A DNA stretch of 64,000 nt from Dehalococcoidia bacterium (GCA_020847985.1 JADLBC010000008.1:372001-436000); one strand, 5' to 3'. Counted from the first letter of the stretch, positions 1 through 10,300 are shown. Numbers and translations: made by a program. The notes: generated from the letters alone by a model not told the origin.

Positions 1-525
1 GCTGAAGCAGGTGAAGTCGCTCATCGCGCCCACCCGCCCTTCGCCCGCGGTCGCCCCGAGCGAGGGAGCAGCATCCTCGACCACGCGCAGGCCATGCTTC
101 CGCGCGATCGCCGCCACCGCCGGGATGTCCGCCGCGAGCCCGATCTGGTCCACCGGGATAATCGCCTTCGTCCGTGGGGTGATCGCCGCCTCGATGAGCC
201 CCGGGTCGATGTTGTACGTCCGCCGATCAATGTCCACGAACACCGGCGTCGCCCCCGCATGGACCACCGCGTTCGCCGTCGCGATAAAGCTGAACGACGG
301 GCAGATGACTTCGTCTCCGGCGCCCACCCCGGCCGCCAACAGCGCCAGGTGCAGCGCCGTCGTGCAGTTGCTCGTCGCGACCGCGTGCTTCGCGCCCACG
401 TATCCGGCGACCGCGTGCTCGAAGGCCTGCACCCGCTGGCCCTGTGAGAGCCACCCCGAAAGCACGGCTTCCGCCGCGGCGCGCGCTTCTTCTTCGCCCA
501 CACACGGCTTCGTGATCGGGATCAT
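1..525 (-). CDS. DegT/DnrJ/EryC1-family sugar aminotransferase, N-terminal part
   Basis: Pyridoxal-phosphate aminotransferase of the family that converts keto-sugar nucleotides to amino sugars. Only the first 175 residues are present; the gene runs off the left edge before the region that would hold the PLP-binding lysine. Visible are the N-terminal ITKP..G..E segment, the cofactor-loop stretch AVATSNCTTALHLAL, the segment GDEVICPSFSFIATANAV, and the later VVEDAAPSLGA. The ATG at 525 overlaps the stop of the upstream epimerase gene (ATGA), so the two are translationally coupled. It is the last visible member of a four-gene glycan operon and the second aminotransferase in it. The substrate cannot be read from the sequence. 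Confidence 0.85.
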   Translation of the reverse strand, partial: MIPITKPCVGEEEARAAAEAVLSGWLSQGQRVQAFEHAVAGYVGAKHAVATSNCTTALHLALLAAGVGAGDEVICPSFSFIATANAVVHAGATPVFVDIDRRTYNIDPGLIEAAITPRTKAIIPVDQIGLAADIPAVAAIARKHGLRVVEDAAPSLGATAGEGRVGAMSDFTCFS

Positions 526-1505
526 CGCGCGCCCGCCAGTTCGCGGCCCAGGCTCCGGTGCCAGAGCGCCAGCTCCCGCAGCCCGTCCTCCAGCGTCGTC
601 TCGGCCACGAAACCGATCCCTTCGCGCGCGTGCTCCGTCGCGGCCAGCCGCCGCGTCACCGGGTTCACCTTCCGCGCGGGTTCGAACACGGGCTCCATCG
701 ACGCGTGCCCGGCCGCGTCGCACAGCAGCCGGCAGAGGTGCCGCAGGCTCGTCTCCACACCCGTCGCGACATTGAAGACGTCGTCCGAGGTGCCGGACTT
801 CATCGCCCGCACGTTTGCCTCAGCCACGTCGCCCACGTACACGAAGTCCATCGTCTGCATGCCATCGCCGAAGATGATGGGCGCCTGGTGGTTCTCCATC
901 CGCTGCAGCCAGCGGATCATCACTTCCGTGTACACCCCGTAGGCGTCCATCCGCGGCCCATAGATGTTGAAGTACCGCAGCGCCACATATGGCAGCCCGT
1001 ACATATCGTTGAACGCCCGCAGGATCTGCTCGTCCGCCACCTTCGCCGCGCCGTAGAGCGTGCGATTGTTGAACGGGTGCGCCTCGTCCATCGGCACGTA
1101 CGAAGGCTCCCCGTACACGCTCGCGCTCGACGCCGCGACGACCTTCCGGACGCCCGCGTTCACCGCCGCCTCGAGCACGTTGAAGGTCCCACCGATGAGG
1201 CTATCGACGGCCAGCCGCGGCATCTCGGCGCACTGCGTGATGCGCAGCGCCGCCTGGTGCCACACGTAGTCGATGCCCGCCATCGCCCGCGCCACCGTCG
1301 CCGGGTCGGTGATGTCGCCTTCGATCACCGTGAGCTTGCGAAGCCCCGCACGCGCCGCGTCGAGGTTCTCGTGCCGTCCGCGCACGAAGTTGTCGAGCAC
1401 CACGACTTCGGCCACGTCTTCGTCCACGAGGCGGTCCGCGATGTGCGAACCGACGAGGCCCGCGCCACCCGTAATCAGAACCCGGCTGCCCTGGAGCGTG
1501 TTCAT
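522..1505 (-). CDS. NAD-dependent sugar-nucleotide epimerase/dehydratase (extended SDR)
   Basis: A 327-residue GalE/RmlB-like short-chain dehydrogenase acting on a nucleotide sugar. The N-terminal Rossmann motif is GGAGLVGS (residues about 13-20). The catalytic pair appears as YGAAK (YxxxK), and the family segment ALRYFNIYGPRMD is present. The ATG at 1505 fits the Rossmann motif near the N-terminus and overlaps the stop of the upstream aminotransferase (ATGA); upstream in-frame sequence is antisense-like and is excluded. It most likely supplies a 4-epimerised or dehydrated sugar to the same pathway as the neighbouring aminotransferases. Epimerase versus dehydratase cannot be decided by eye. 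Confidence 0.88.
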   Translation of the reverse strand: MNTLQGSRVLITGGAGLVGSHIADRLVDEDVAEVVVLDNFVRGRHENLDAARAGLRKLTVIEGDITDPATVARAMAGIDYVWHQAALRITQCAEMPRLAVDSLIGGTFNVLEAAVNAGVRKVVAASSASVYGEPSYVPMDEAHPFNNRTLYGAAKVADEQILRAFNDMYGLPYVALRYFNIYGPRMDAYGVYTEVMIRWLQRMENHQAPIIFGDGMQTMDFVYVGDVAEANVRAMKSGTSDDVFNVATGVETSLRHLCRLLCDAAGHASMEPVFEPARKVNPVTRRLAATEHAREGIGFVAETTLEDGLRELALWHRSLGRELAGAR

Positions 1506-2632
1506 GCCGCCACCGTCCTTCCCGCCGCCGCGCGGCCTTCCACGAACGCACGGATCGCGCCGCACACCGCATCGACCTCGTCCTTCGTGATCGATGGGTG
1601 CATCGGCAGCGAAAGGATTTCGCGCACGGCCGCTTCCGTGCGCGGCAGCGAGCCCGCCCCCGCGCCATTCGCGGCATACGCCGGCTGCAGATGGATGGGC
1701 GTCGGGTAGTGCACCGCCGTCGCGATGCCGCATTCGCCCAGGTACCGCGCCAGCGCCTCCCGCTCCGGGTGCCGGACGACATAGAGATGGAACACGTGCC
1801 GGTCGCCCATCGGCTCGGGCGCCTGGACTCCCAGTCCCGCGAGCCCCTTCGCATACCAGCCTGCCGCCGCGATGCGCGCGGCATTCCACTCGGCCAGGTG
1901 CGGCGCCAGCACGCGCAGCGCCGCCGCCTGCAATTCGGACATCCGGTAGTTGTAGCCCGGTTCGGTGTGGACATGCCGCGCCGCCTGCCCGTGATTGCGC
2001 AGGCTCGCTACCCGTCCGGCGATGGCCGCGTCGCTTGTCAGGACCATGCCGCCTTCGCCCACCGTGCCGACGTTTTTCGTCGGGTAGAAGCTCAGGCAGC
2101 CCGCGTCCGAAAGCGTTCCCGCGAATCCGCCGCCGAGCATCGCACCATGCGCCTGGCAGGCATCCTCGATCAGCTTCAGGTCGTGCCGCGTCGCGATCGC
2201 GCGCAGCGCCGGCATGTCCGCCACTTCCCCGTACAGGTGCACCGCGATGATCGCCCGCGTCCGCGGCGTGATCCGCCGCTCCACATCCGCGGGGTCGATC
2301 ACGTGGCCGCCCTCGACGATCTCCGCGAACACCGGGGTCGCCCCCGCGAGTGAAATCGCCTCCGCCGTCGCGATAAACGTGTTCGCGACCGTAATCACCT
2401 CGTCGCCCTGGCCCACGCCGCACGCCTGCAGTGCCAGGTGCAGCGCCGCCGTTCCGCTGTTGACGGCCAGCGCGTGTGGCACGCGATACGCCGCCGCGAA
2501 CTCTCGCTCGAACGACTCCACCTCGTGCCCCTGCACGAAGGAGCCCGAATCCACCACCCGCGCGAACGCCTCGATGAGCGCATCACGCGTCGGCGCGTGC
2601 AGCCGGCTCATATCGACAAACGGGACCTTCAT
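1502..2632 (-). CDS. DegT/DnrJ/EryC1-family sugar aminotransferase
   Basis: Complete 376-residue PLP-dependent aminotransferase for sugar-nucleotide amination. It starts MKVPFVDMSRLHAP. The PLP Schiff-base lysine is in SFYPTKNVGTVGEGG, the aspartate before it in LIEDACQAHGA, and the substrate-loop region NYRMSELQAAAL is typical of this family (WbpE/WlbC/DesV group). The ATG at 2632 overlaps the stop of the upstream Gfo/Idh/MocA gene and its own stop overlaps the downstream epimerase start. A Gfo/Idh/MocA dehydrogenase directly before a DegT aminotransferase resembles the WbpB-WbpE / WlbA-WlbC pairs that build 3-amino sugars or uronates, so that is the likely step (inference). Confidence 0.9.
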   Translation of the reverse strand: MKVPFVDMSRLHAPTRDALIEAFARVVDSGSFVQGHEVESFEREFAAAYRVPHALAVNSGTAALHLALQACGVGQGDEVITVANTFIATAEAISLAGATPVFAEIVEGGHVIDPADVERRITPRTRAIIAVHLYGEVADMPALRAIATRHDLKLIEDACQAHGAMLGGGFAGTLSDAGCLSFYPTKNVGTVGEGGMVLTSDAAIAGRVASLRNHGQAARHVHTEPGYNYRMSELQAAALRVLAPHLAEWNAARIAAAGWYAKGLAGLGVQAPEPMGDRHVFHLYVVRHPEREALARYLGECGIATAVHYPTPIHLQPAYAANGAGAGSLPRTEAAVREILSLPMHPSITKDEVDAVCGAIRAFVEGRAAAGRTVAA

Positions 2633-3699
2633 GCCGCCACCTCCACGGGATAGCCGCCGCGCCGGAGCGATTCCTGCGCCGCCTCGATGATGCGAACCAC
2701 CCGCAGCCCGAGTTCGCCGCCCGAGACCGGGAGCTCCTCGCCCCGGACCACGCGCGCGAAGTGCGCCGTCTCCGCCGCCAGTGCCTCCATCTTGTCCAGC
2801 CGCGGCGCCACCACGTCGCCCGTGCGGTACTCCACCAGGCTGCGGTAGATGTCCTCCTGCGAAGCGCACAATCGCGCCCCCGAGTCGTACACCTTCAGCT
2901 TCTCGTCGATCTCCGCATCGTCGTACACCAGCATCTTCTTGCTGCCGCCGATGATCGTCCGCCGTACCTTGGTCGGCGCCAGCCAGTTCACATGGAAGTG
3001 CGCCAAGAGCGGTGGCTCGAACTGGATCGTGATGTACGCGATGTTCTCCACGTTCGTGTCCACATGCCGCGCACCGAACGCCGAAACACTCCGGATCGGG
3101 ATGTCGATGAGGTGCAGCATGATCGAGATATCGTGCGGCGCCAGGTCCCAGATCACATTGGTTTCGTGCTGGAACAACCCCAGGTTGATGCGCGTCGAGT
3201 CGTAGTAGTAGACATCGCCAATCTCGCCCGATTCGAAGTACCGCTTCATGCGCTTCACCGCTCCCGTGAACAGGAACGTGTGATCGACGGCGAGCGTACG
3301 GCCGCAGCGGCGTGCCAGCTCCACCATCTCCTCCGCATCCGCGACACTCGTCGCCAGCGGCTTCTCCACAAGCACATGCTTCCCGGATTCGAGCGCGCGC
3401 ACGACCAGGTCGTGATGCGTCTCCGGCGGCGTCGCCACCACCACGGCATCGATCGCGGGGTCCCGCAGGACATCGTTCGCGTCCGTGGTCAGGTACGTCG
3501 CCGGGTGGTTCGCCCTCGCGGCCATGAGCCGCTTCGTGCTCAGGTCCGCGATGGCGGCCAGCGTCGTTTCACTGTGCTGGGCGATGTTGCGCGCGAGGTT
3601 CGGGCCCCAGTAGCCGTAGCCAAGGACCCCCACGCGCACCGGGTCCGGGCCCACTGCGGTGGAGGGCACGCTCGACGGGCGGGGCAGCAGCGTTGTCAT
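2629..3699 (-). CDS. Gfo/Idh/MocA-family sugar-nucleotide dehydrogenase (WlbA/WbpB-like)
   Basis: NAD(P)-dependent dehydrogenase, 356 residues. The N-terminal Rossmann motif VGVLGYGYWGPNLARN is characteristic of the WlbA/WbpB branch that oxidises the 3-position of UDP-GlcNAcA-type sugars. The family lysine motif is seen as EKPLATS, and DLAPHDISIMLHL carries the H/D residues of the active site. It is the promoter-proximal gene of a four-gene minus-strand operon coupled by ATGA overlaps. No convincing ribosome binding site precedes the ATG at 3699, so it may be leaderless. Its promoter region faces the defence island on the other side of a 211-base gap. Confidence 0.87.
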   Translation of the reverse strand: MTTLLPRPSSVPSTAVGPDPVRVGVLGYGYWGPNLARNIAQHSETTLAAIADLSTKRLMAARANHPATYLTTDANDVLRDPAIDAVVVATPPETHHDLVVRALESGKHVLVEKPLATSVADAEEMVELARRCGRTLAVDHTFLFTGAVKRMKRYFESGEIGDVYYYDSTRINLGLFQHETNVIWDLAPHDISIMLHLIDIPIRSVSAFGARHVDTNVENIAYITIQFEPPLLAHFHVNWLAPTKVRRTIIGGSKKMLVYDDAEIDEKLKVYDSGARLCASQEDIYRSLVEYRTGDVVAPRLDKMEALAAETAHFARVVRGEELPVSGGELGLRVVRIIEAAQESLRRGGYPVEVAA

Positions 3700-3722
3700 A
3701 GGTTGATAGTCGGCCGCAATCG

Positions 3723-3736
3723 TGGAGGGCGGATTG
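3723..3736. repeat. 14-base direct repeat, copy A
   Basis: The 14-mer TGGAGGGCGGATTG occurs here and again at 3898-3911, where it supplies the ribosome binding site and the first base of the GTG start of the DruH-like gene. The copies are 175 bases apart and flank the left island repeat. Copy A lies just upstream of the minus-strand sugar dehydrogenase. A chance 14-base match at this range is unlikely, but its role is unknown. Confidence 0.75.
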
Positions 3737-3793
3737 AGGCATGGTTGCAGCTCTGTCCACCATTCGGTGACCGCCGTGAAACGAAAGGAACAA

Positions 3794-3826
3794 CCCGGTA
3801 ACCACGCCCGCCCTCAGGGCACCCGC
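3794..3826. repeat. Left direct repeat of the defence island (attL-like)
   Basis: The stretch from CCCGGTAACCACG to CCCTCAGGGCACCCGC is repeated at 12008-12036. The only difference is a 4-base CCCG insertion here (3807-3810 or equivalent). The core GCCCTCAGGGC (3810-3820) is an odd-centred palindrome. This copy also carries the CGG-GTG-CCC-TGA codons that end the hydrolase gene at the right border, but here they are not attached to that gene. The two copies frame exactly the two defence genes. Confidence 0.88.
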
Positions 3827-3839
3827 GGGGCCCATTAGT

Positions 3840-3856
3840 GCGACAGAAGGTGTCGC
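3840..3856 (+). other. Small hairpin between island repeat and druH-like promoter
   Basis: GCGACA (3840-3845), five-base loop GAAGG, then TGTCGC (3851-3856) form a perfect 6-bp stem. It lies 12 bases before the putative -10 element of the defence operon. It could be an operator or a remnant of the insertion border; there is no U-run, so it is not a standard terminator. Confidence 0.4.
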
Positions 3857-3867
3857 GGTTGTGATCT

Positions 3868-3873
3868 TACAAT
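3868..3873 (+). promoter_or_regulatory. Possible -10 element of the defence operon
   Basis: TACAAT matches the sigma-70 -10 hexamer at five of six positions and sits 37 bases before the GTG start at 3911. No good -35 hexamer is found at 16-18 bases, so either the promoter is activator-dependent or this call is wrong. The segment TTGT..(6)..ACAA around it is weakly dyad-symmetric. Confidence 0.35.
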
Positions 3874-3897
3874 CGCCCGCTTAGGATTCCGGCGCGA

Positions 3898-3911
3898 TGG
3901 AGGGCGGATTG
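3898..3911. repeat. 14-base direct repeat, copy B (overlaps druH-like RBS)
   Basis: Second copy of TGGAGGGCGGATTG (see 3723-3736). It contains GGAGG (3899-3903), seven bases before the GTG at 3911, which decides that start. Confidence 0.75.
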
Positions 3912-6900
3912 TGGGCGGTGCTAACGAACTGAACCAGGCACTTGCCGAACGCATAAAGCACGTTCAGCTCATCGGCGAGATCCAGCTAACAGACGATGAG
4001 TTCAAGCGGGCAGTCCAGGAAATCCGCGACCTCGTTCGGCGACGCCAGGACCCGGGTGATTATCCGAGCATGCTGGCCGCCGTCATCACGGAGATCGCCG
4101 CGCGCCAATCCGACGGGATCACCCTCTGGCCCCACGTGGCGGACGCGCTCGCCCTGAACGAAGACCAGGAGAAACAACTCGGTTCCTGGTATGTCAAATA
4201 CCTGAGGAGCAAACAGCTCCCGGACTTCGAGCATCTCGTTCGAAGCGAGAGCGCAATGCGATACCGGACGCGCGTCCTCGCGCACGCGCTCGTCCCGCGT
4301 CTCCTCGTACCGCGTTTGATGGAATACGTCCTCTGGCCAGCGGTCACCGCTCCCGAGCGCGCCGGCTCAACCGGCGACGAAATCCAGCAGAACCTGGCCC
4401 GCCGGACCCAGGACGACCGGCTGCCGCGCTCGTTGCGCCGGTTCATCCTGTACGGAGGCGCGGCAGCCCGGGATATCCTCGACCGATGCCTTTCATTCGC
4501 CCGCCACGTCGCCGAACAGCGCGTCGATAGCGGCTACGGCCTGCCCCCGTGGCTGTGCCGGGCGATCGAGGAATGGGTCTGCGCGCGCCCGGACGCCGAA
4601 CGCGCACCCGCGGTCATGCTCGAAGCTGCTCGCCGCCGCTACAAGGTCCCGGCCCTCACCTTCGATCCCGGGCTCTGGCGAGTGGTTCTCGAACTGCCGC
4701 ACCAGGACCCAGCACTCGGCACCATGGCATGGCACGTCAACGCGTCCGGTGTCACGCCGGCCCACTACCCGGCCACGCTGCCGCTCTGGCAGCGGCTCGG
4801 CACGAAGACCGAACACGAAATGGCGGGTAGCTTCTCCGCTCTTCAGGTCGCACTCGTCTCACCCGATGGAAGAACGGCTGGCGCTTGGAGCCTGCCGGCA
4901 CTCAGCGTCTCGAGTCCCGTCCTCTTCTTCTCAACGTCAACGCTGCGCGCGCGGTCGAGCGGCGAGTATCTCGAGGGCGATGCCTGGTTCGTCCTGCGCG
5001 ACGCAGACGCTGCCATGAGCACCGATGGCACGCTCGTTTCAATCCAGGAACCCCGGCCGCTGCACGGCGCCTGGGGCCGCGTCGTCGCCGAATGCGTCGG
5101 CGTCGATGGCGGCAGTTGGCTGCGCGTCGGTCGCGCCGAATTCCAACTCGTGCGAGAACCCGCCCGGGCACGCCTCACCGATACCGGGGTCCCGGACTAC
5201 CTGGCACCCGTCGAAGAAGGCGTCCTCGCCTTCGAAGACCATCTTCCCGAAGTCCTCATTCCCGCCGAGGACGCCGACGGCAGCATCCTGCGGTACTGGC
5301 AGCTCGCGGTTCGCAATGCCGCGGGCGAGCAGGCGGGGCGCTCGCCGCGCGAACTCGGCGCGGTGTTCGACCGGGAAAAGAAGCACTGGTGTGTCGCACT
5401 GCAGGATCTCATCCCGCGCGAAGATGTCGGCCGCTGGGAACTCGAAGTTGCAGGCCCCCTCGGCCTGGGCTTCCAGTCGACCCTTCATATTCTTCCGCGA
5501 ATGACGGTGGAGGTCCCCCAGGAAGTCGCCATCGCGGGGGCGGCCACCGCGCCTCGCGCGGTCCTCGTCGAAGTTGACGCCAACCTCGAAGTGCTTGAGC
5601 ACCAGGATTGCGCCGAGCGAGACGGCGCGTACTGGGTGCTCGAAGACCGCAATCGCAATGGGCGTATCCCGTTCATTGTTCGTGACCCGCGCAACGGCCG
5701 CGAGGTATCGGCTGTGGTCCTGCTCCCAACCGTGCGGTGGCGGTGGCGCCGGGAGGCACCACGAGGCTATCAAAAGGTGCTGACCCGGTCGGTCAAAGAC
5801 CTCCTCGAAGGCGACTGGGCCCTGGAGGTCGAAGCCCCTCGCCGCGCCCGGCTCACGCTGGCCCTTTGGGAGTCCGGTGCGAAAGCCTCCTCCCAGCGCG
5901 AAGAGGTCGCCCGGACCTCCCCGGCGCGCCTCGGACCGGCCCGGTTCGCGGATACGCTCGCCGCAAGCCAGGCAGCACTGTTCCAATTCCGACTCGAGCT
6001 CGCTCGGTCCGGCGCCGAACCTCTCAGCAGCCTCGTCGCCGCCGCGTTCGAGCCGCCCAGGGTGTCCGGTCTCGCCGTTCACTTCGACGGCGACGAGCTC
6101 GTCCTTCGGTGGCGAATGAACCATCCGGGTGACCACCTCACCGTTCGCCTCGACAGCCAGTGGGCGCCCTGGGAGCCGATCGAGCCCGCGCCCGCCGTCC
6201 TCGTCGGTGACCTGTGGGAGGCTCGCTTCCCAGGTATGTCCGAGTGGCTGGGCCAGTTCCGGGTCGCCATCTGGTCCGAGGACGATTGGCTGGGAAGCGC
6301 GCAGCTCTATGATCACCCCCTCACTATCGGTCCGGCTGATGCCGAACGGTACCTTCGGTCGCTTCCAACCTCCGTTGAGGGGCTCCTGGAGCGGGCACTC
6401 GCGCACCCTGAGGAGGCGCTGAAAATGAATGAGGTCGCCCGATTGACCACCGACCCGGCACAGGCGCGCCGCCTCGTCGAGATTCTCTGCACGGTCCTGG
6501 GCACCAAGCTTCCCGAGGCTTGGGCAGCCTGCTCCTGGCACGCGGTGGGTGATGCCCTTGGGACGGCCGACGTGGACGTCACCCCCCTTCTCGCCGCACT
6601 TGTCAACGCACCGCGGACCGACGGTCTACTCGAGTCCCTGAAGAAGCTGGGCATCCCGAGGTGGCGAAGCGCCTGGCGCGCGCGCGCTACCCTGTCCGAG
6701 TCCGTCCGGACCGGGCTCTGGTCCGTCTGGCCACCACTCGGCGCCATGTTCGATTTCTCGTTCGATGATGACCGGGCGCGCGAACGCTGCCGCGACTATC
6801 TCGGTACCGCCGCGGGTGACATCAATAAGGAAGCCCAGGCCTCGATCGCCGGGCATCTCAGCGGGCTCGACATCCCTGCCGGCGCTTCCGGTCGCGCCTA

Positions 6901-7312
6901 TCGAGAGTCCGACGCCGTGCTCCTCACGGACGCTGGCTGGGAGGCCTGTAAGGCGCTGACGTTCAAGCCTCTCCAGGGCGAAAGTGGTCCCGCTCGTGCG
7001 CTCGCCGGCGAACTCCAATCCATCGTCGATCCACTCCGGGGTCCCTACGAAGATGCCAACGAACGCATCAAGCAGAAGCTCGGGTACGACTTCTGCGGCG
7101 TGCGAACCTTCCCTGGCGCTCGCATCGGCTATGGCCTCTTCCCCGCGATGTCCCTCGCCTGGGCGCTCGAGGACCGTCTCGTGGCTCGGGGCATCCTGCC
7201 CCCAGCACACGTCCCCGCGTCGCTCCTGGAGCTTCGCGAGGCCTTCCCCGAGCTCCACGCCCACGATCTCTGCCTGGCCGAACTCATCGTCTCCGCGAGG
7301 TCCCGCTCGTGA
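3911..7312 (+). CDS. druH: DruH-like protein, candidate Druantia type III component
   Basis: A 1133-residue protein with no enzymatic motif that I can recognise, and no signal peptide or membrane segment. The first ~280 residues look helical and charged, the middle (~290-830) is rich in alternating beta-type segments, and the last ~300 residues are again helical with several Trp-rich patches (WRSAWRARATL, GLWSVWPPLG). The GTG start follows GGAGG by seven bases. The stop overlaps the GTG of the helicase gene by four bases, so the two are coupled. The assignment rests on architecture: a very large protein of unknown function directly before a DExH/DUF1998 helicase is the published layout of Druantia type III (DruH plus DruE). 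It is not a sequence match that I could test. Alternative: an accessory protein of another helicase-based defence system. Confidence 0.6.
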   Translation: MGGANELNQALAERIKHVQLIGEIQLTDDEFKRAVQEIRDLVRRRQDPGDYPSMLAAVITEIAARQSDGITLWPHVADALALNEDQEKQLGSWYVKYLRSKQLPDFEHLVRSESAMRYRTRVLAHALVPRLLVPRLMEYVLWPAVTAPERAGSTGDEIQQNLARRTQDDRLPRSLRRFILYGGAAARDILDRCLSFARHVAEQRVDSGYGLPPWLCRAIEEWVCARPDAERAPAVMLEAARRRYKVPALTFDPGLWRVVLELPHQDPALGTMAWHVNASGVTPAHYPATLPLWQRLGTKTEHEMAGSFSALQVALVSPDGRTAGAWSLPALSVSSPVLFFSTSTLRARSSGEYLEGDAWFVLRDADAAMSTDGTLVSIQEPRPLHGAWGRVVAECVGVDGGSWLRVGRAEFQLVREPARARLTDTGVPDYLAPVEEGVLAFEDHLPEVLIPAEDADGSILRYWQLAVRNAAGEQAGRSPRELGAVFDREKKHWCVALQDLIPREDVGRWELEVAGPLGLGFQSTLHILPRMTVEVPQEVAIAGAATAPRAVLVEVDANLEVLEHQDCAERDGAYWVLEDRNRNGRIPFIVRDPRNGREVSAVVLLPTVRWRWRREAPRGYQKVLTRSVKDLLEGDWALEVEAPRRARLTLALWESGAKASSQREEVARTSPARLGPARFADTLAASQAALFQFRLELARSGAEPLSSLVAAAFEPPRVSGLAVHFDGDELVLRWRMNHPGDHLTVRLDSQWAPWEPIEPAPAVLVGDLWEARFPGMSEWLGQFRVAIWSEDDWLGSAQLYDHPLTIGPADAERYLRSLPTSVEGLLERALAHPEEALKMNEVARLTTDPAQARRLVEILCTVLGTKLPEAWAACSWHAVGDALGTADVDVTPLLAALVNAPRTDGLLESLKKLGIPRWRSAWRARATLSESVRTGLWSVWPPLGAMFDFSFDDDRARERCRDYLGTAAGDINKEAQASIAGHLSGLDIPAGASGRAYRESDAVLLTDAGWEACKALTFKPLQGESGPARALAGELQSIVDPLRGPYEDANERIKQKLGYDFCGVRTFPGARIGYGLFPAMSLAWALEDRLVARGILPPAHVPASLLELREAFPELHAHDLCLAELIVSARSRS

Positions 7313-10300
7313 CCCGTCTTGACCCCATCGCCACCAGGGACGCCATCGAGGAGTCCTACGGCCGTTACCTCCGCTCTGTGATGCGGACCAACGACCCCGC
7401 CATCAACGAGGCGATTCGCGAGGAGTGGACCCGCCTTGGCGAGTCCGTGCCGCTCGTGGCTGGCCCCATCCTGGAGTCATCACCGCCCTTTCGGCCGGGT
7501 GCCTCCATCAAGGACCTCGTGGAGCAGGGCGTCCTCTCTCCGCGCTGGTTGCATCGGCGTATGGAACACGGCCTTCCCATCGACCGGCCGCTCTACATGC
7601 ATCAGTCAAAGGCCGCCGAGCACATCGTCGGGCGCGGGCGAAATCTCGTCGTCGCCACCGGCACGGGCAGCGGCAAGACCGAAGCTTTTCTCATTCCCGT
7701 GATCGACGCCCTGCTGCGCGAACAGGACGCCGGGACCCTCGGCCCCGGCGTCCGCGCCCTTCTCCTCTACCCCATGAATGCGCTTGCCAATGACCAGCTC
7801 AAGCGCATGCGCGAACTCCTCGCGGACTGCCCCGAGATTACGTTCGGCCGCTATACAAGTGAGACCGACGAGACGCGTGGCCGAGCCGAGGCCGCCCGCC
7901 GCGACCTTCGTTTGCCGCCCGCCCGGCCCAATGAGCTTTTATCTCGCCAGGAGATGCAGCGCACCCCACCGCACATCCTCCTCACCAACTACGCGATGCT
8001 TGAGTATCTGCTCATGCGGCCAGGGGACCGGCCGCTCTTCGAAAACGACGGCCACGGCTGGCAATTCGTCGTGCTTGACGAGGTGCACTCCTACGATGGG
8101 GCCCTCGCCCTCGAACTGGGGATGCTGATGCGCAGGCTGCTCGACCGTGTCGGCCGGGCGCCTTCTGAAGTCAGATTCATTGGTACCTCCGCGACACTGG
8201 GCAGTGGCGAACGCAGCTACCCCGAGGTGGCTACCTTCGCGTCGCACCTGTTCGGCGGGGACTTCCAGTACGTCCCTGGCGATCCATCGAGGCAGGACGT
8301 CCTGGGCGCCGAGCGCCTCGCACTGGTCATGCCCGAACCCGATGACACAATCACCCTCGAAGACGCGCTCGCCGAACACGACGCAACCACACGCTCCGAG
8401 AAGCTGCTCGCCATCCCCGGTGCCCAGGCCCTTCTACAAGGCATCGCCGACCGCCCCCGCCGCGCCGAGATGCTCGCCCGCGAAATCTTCCCCGGCCGGC
8501 TGGATGCCGTTTCGCTGACGACCTCCCTGGTCGATGCCCTCGCGACCAACCGCCGGCCAGCCGAGGATCACCCCATCCTCTCCGCCCGCTACCACACCTT
8601 CGTGAGGGCGATTGAAGGACCGGCTATCTGCCTGCGCCCGCACGGGCCAAAGCGACTGCCCCGCGTCTCGCTCGTCTCCGACCGCCACTGCCGAGACTGC
8701 GGCGAAGACGCGCCCATGGCCGAACTCGCCACCTGCCGGCGATGCAACCAGTGGTATGTCCGCGGCCAGGCTATGCACGAGCAACTGGAGCGCGCCGACG
8801 GACTGGACGACACGCAACCCGACGGCAGCCCTTCCTCGGTGCGGTACTTCGCCCCCGTCCCGGGCGAATCCGATACCGACGATGACGATGACGATGCCAG
8901 CGGCGAAGCCAGAGAGACCGCCGGCGCGAGTGCCGGCGCAGGTGCCGGCGGTGGCCAACACATTGAGCTTGTAGCCTGTACCTACTGTTGGCGTCTCGAT
9001 GATGCCAGCCCGGGATGTGCCTGCCCCTCCGACGCCTGGCAACGCTTCCGCATGGCGCCACCGACCACGAGCAGCGGATCGATCAGGTGTGTGAATTGCG
9101 GCGTGCCATCCTCGACCAGCGGCCCGCGCCGGCTCCGCTTGGGGTCCGATGCACCGCCCGCCGTACTCGCTTCGACGTTGTACGACAACCTGCCTCCGCT
9201 TCTCGATGGCAACGCCGGCCAGTTCATTTCCTTCGCCGACAGCCGCCAGGATGCCGCCTTCTTTGCCTCCTACCTCGAGCGGACGTACGGAGCCATCAAC
9301 CGGCGGCGACTGATTCTTCGCGCACTCCGCCGCACCTGGACTGTGGCGGGCGGCCCCGTACGCCTCGAAGACCTCGCGTCTCCCCTTCGTTCCCTCGGCG
9401 ACCAGGAAGGGCACTTCGACGACAGCGAGTCCAGGTATGCACACCTCGCCCACGCGCGGAGCTGGCTGCTCGCCGAACTCACCAGTGTTGACCGCCGCCA
9501 ATCGCTCGATGGCGTCGCGTTGGCCGTGAGGCAGCTGGTGCGGCCGCGGCAGTGGAAGGCCCCCGCCGAGATGCGCGCCGAGCCCTGGAAGCTCGACGAT
9601 GACGAAGCCTGGCTGGTCGTTCAAACGCTGCTCGGGACGCTTGTGGACTCGCAGGTGGTGTCGTTCCCGGATGGCGTCGAAGTCACCTCGCCTATCTTCG
9701 CGCCCCGGAACCGCCAGACCTACGTCTGCGAGGACCATTCCTCGGAGAAGCACGGGATCGTCTCGTGGGTCCCCGCCAGGGAAAGCAGCGAGAATCGCCG
9801 TTCGGATTACCTTGCACGCATCCTCGCGCGGAACGGCTTCGCCGACCGGCGAGGGCAACGGGCATACGCGAATGCCCTGCTCCGCTTCATTTGGAAGGGT
9901 CTCGTCACGCGCGGAGCCAGGCTGGCCGACTACCTCGTCGCAACACATGAAGGCGCCGCCGGCGTCCGATACCAGGCCAACTATGCCTACTGGGAATGGG
10001 CCGATCCGGCGAGTCTGCTTCGCTGCACCCACTGCGGACTCTGGGCTGGCGGCGCCGTTCGCGGAGTCTGTCCCACGATGCGCTGCGAAGGCACGCTCAA
10101 TCCCCAACAGCCCGACCCCGACAATCACTATCGCGCGCTCTACGAGGCGCCCGGCGTTGGCCGTATGGTGGTCGAGGAGCACACCGCCCAGTGGAACGCC
10201 GTTCAGGCCGCGCGGATCCAACAACGCTTCCTCGATGGCGACGTGAACGTCCTCAGCTGCTCCACGACGTTCGAACTCGGCGTCGATGTGGGCGACTTGC

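Noticed and set aside
3569-3835. Small minus-strand open frame across the left island repeat
   Set aside because: Its sequence overlaps the start of the sugar dehydrogenase gene in another frame, with no ribosome binding site or homology; the repeat explains the sequence better.
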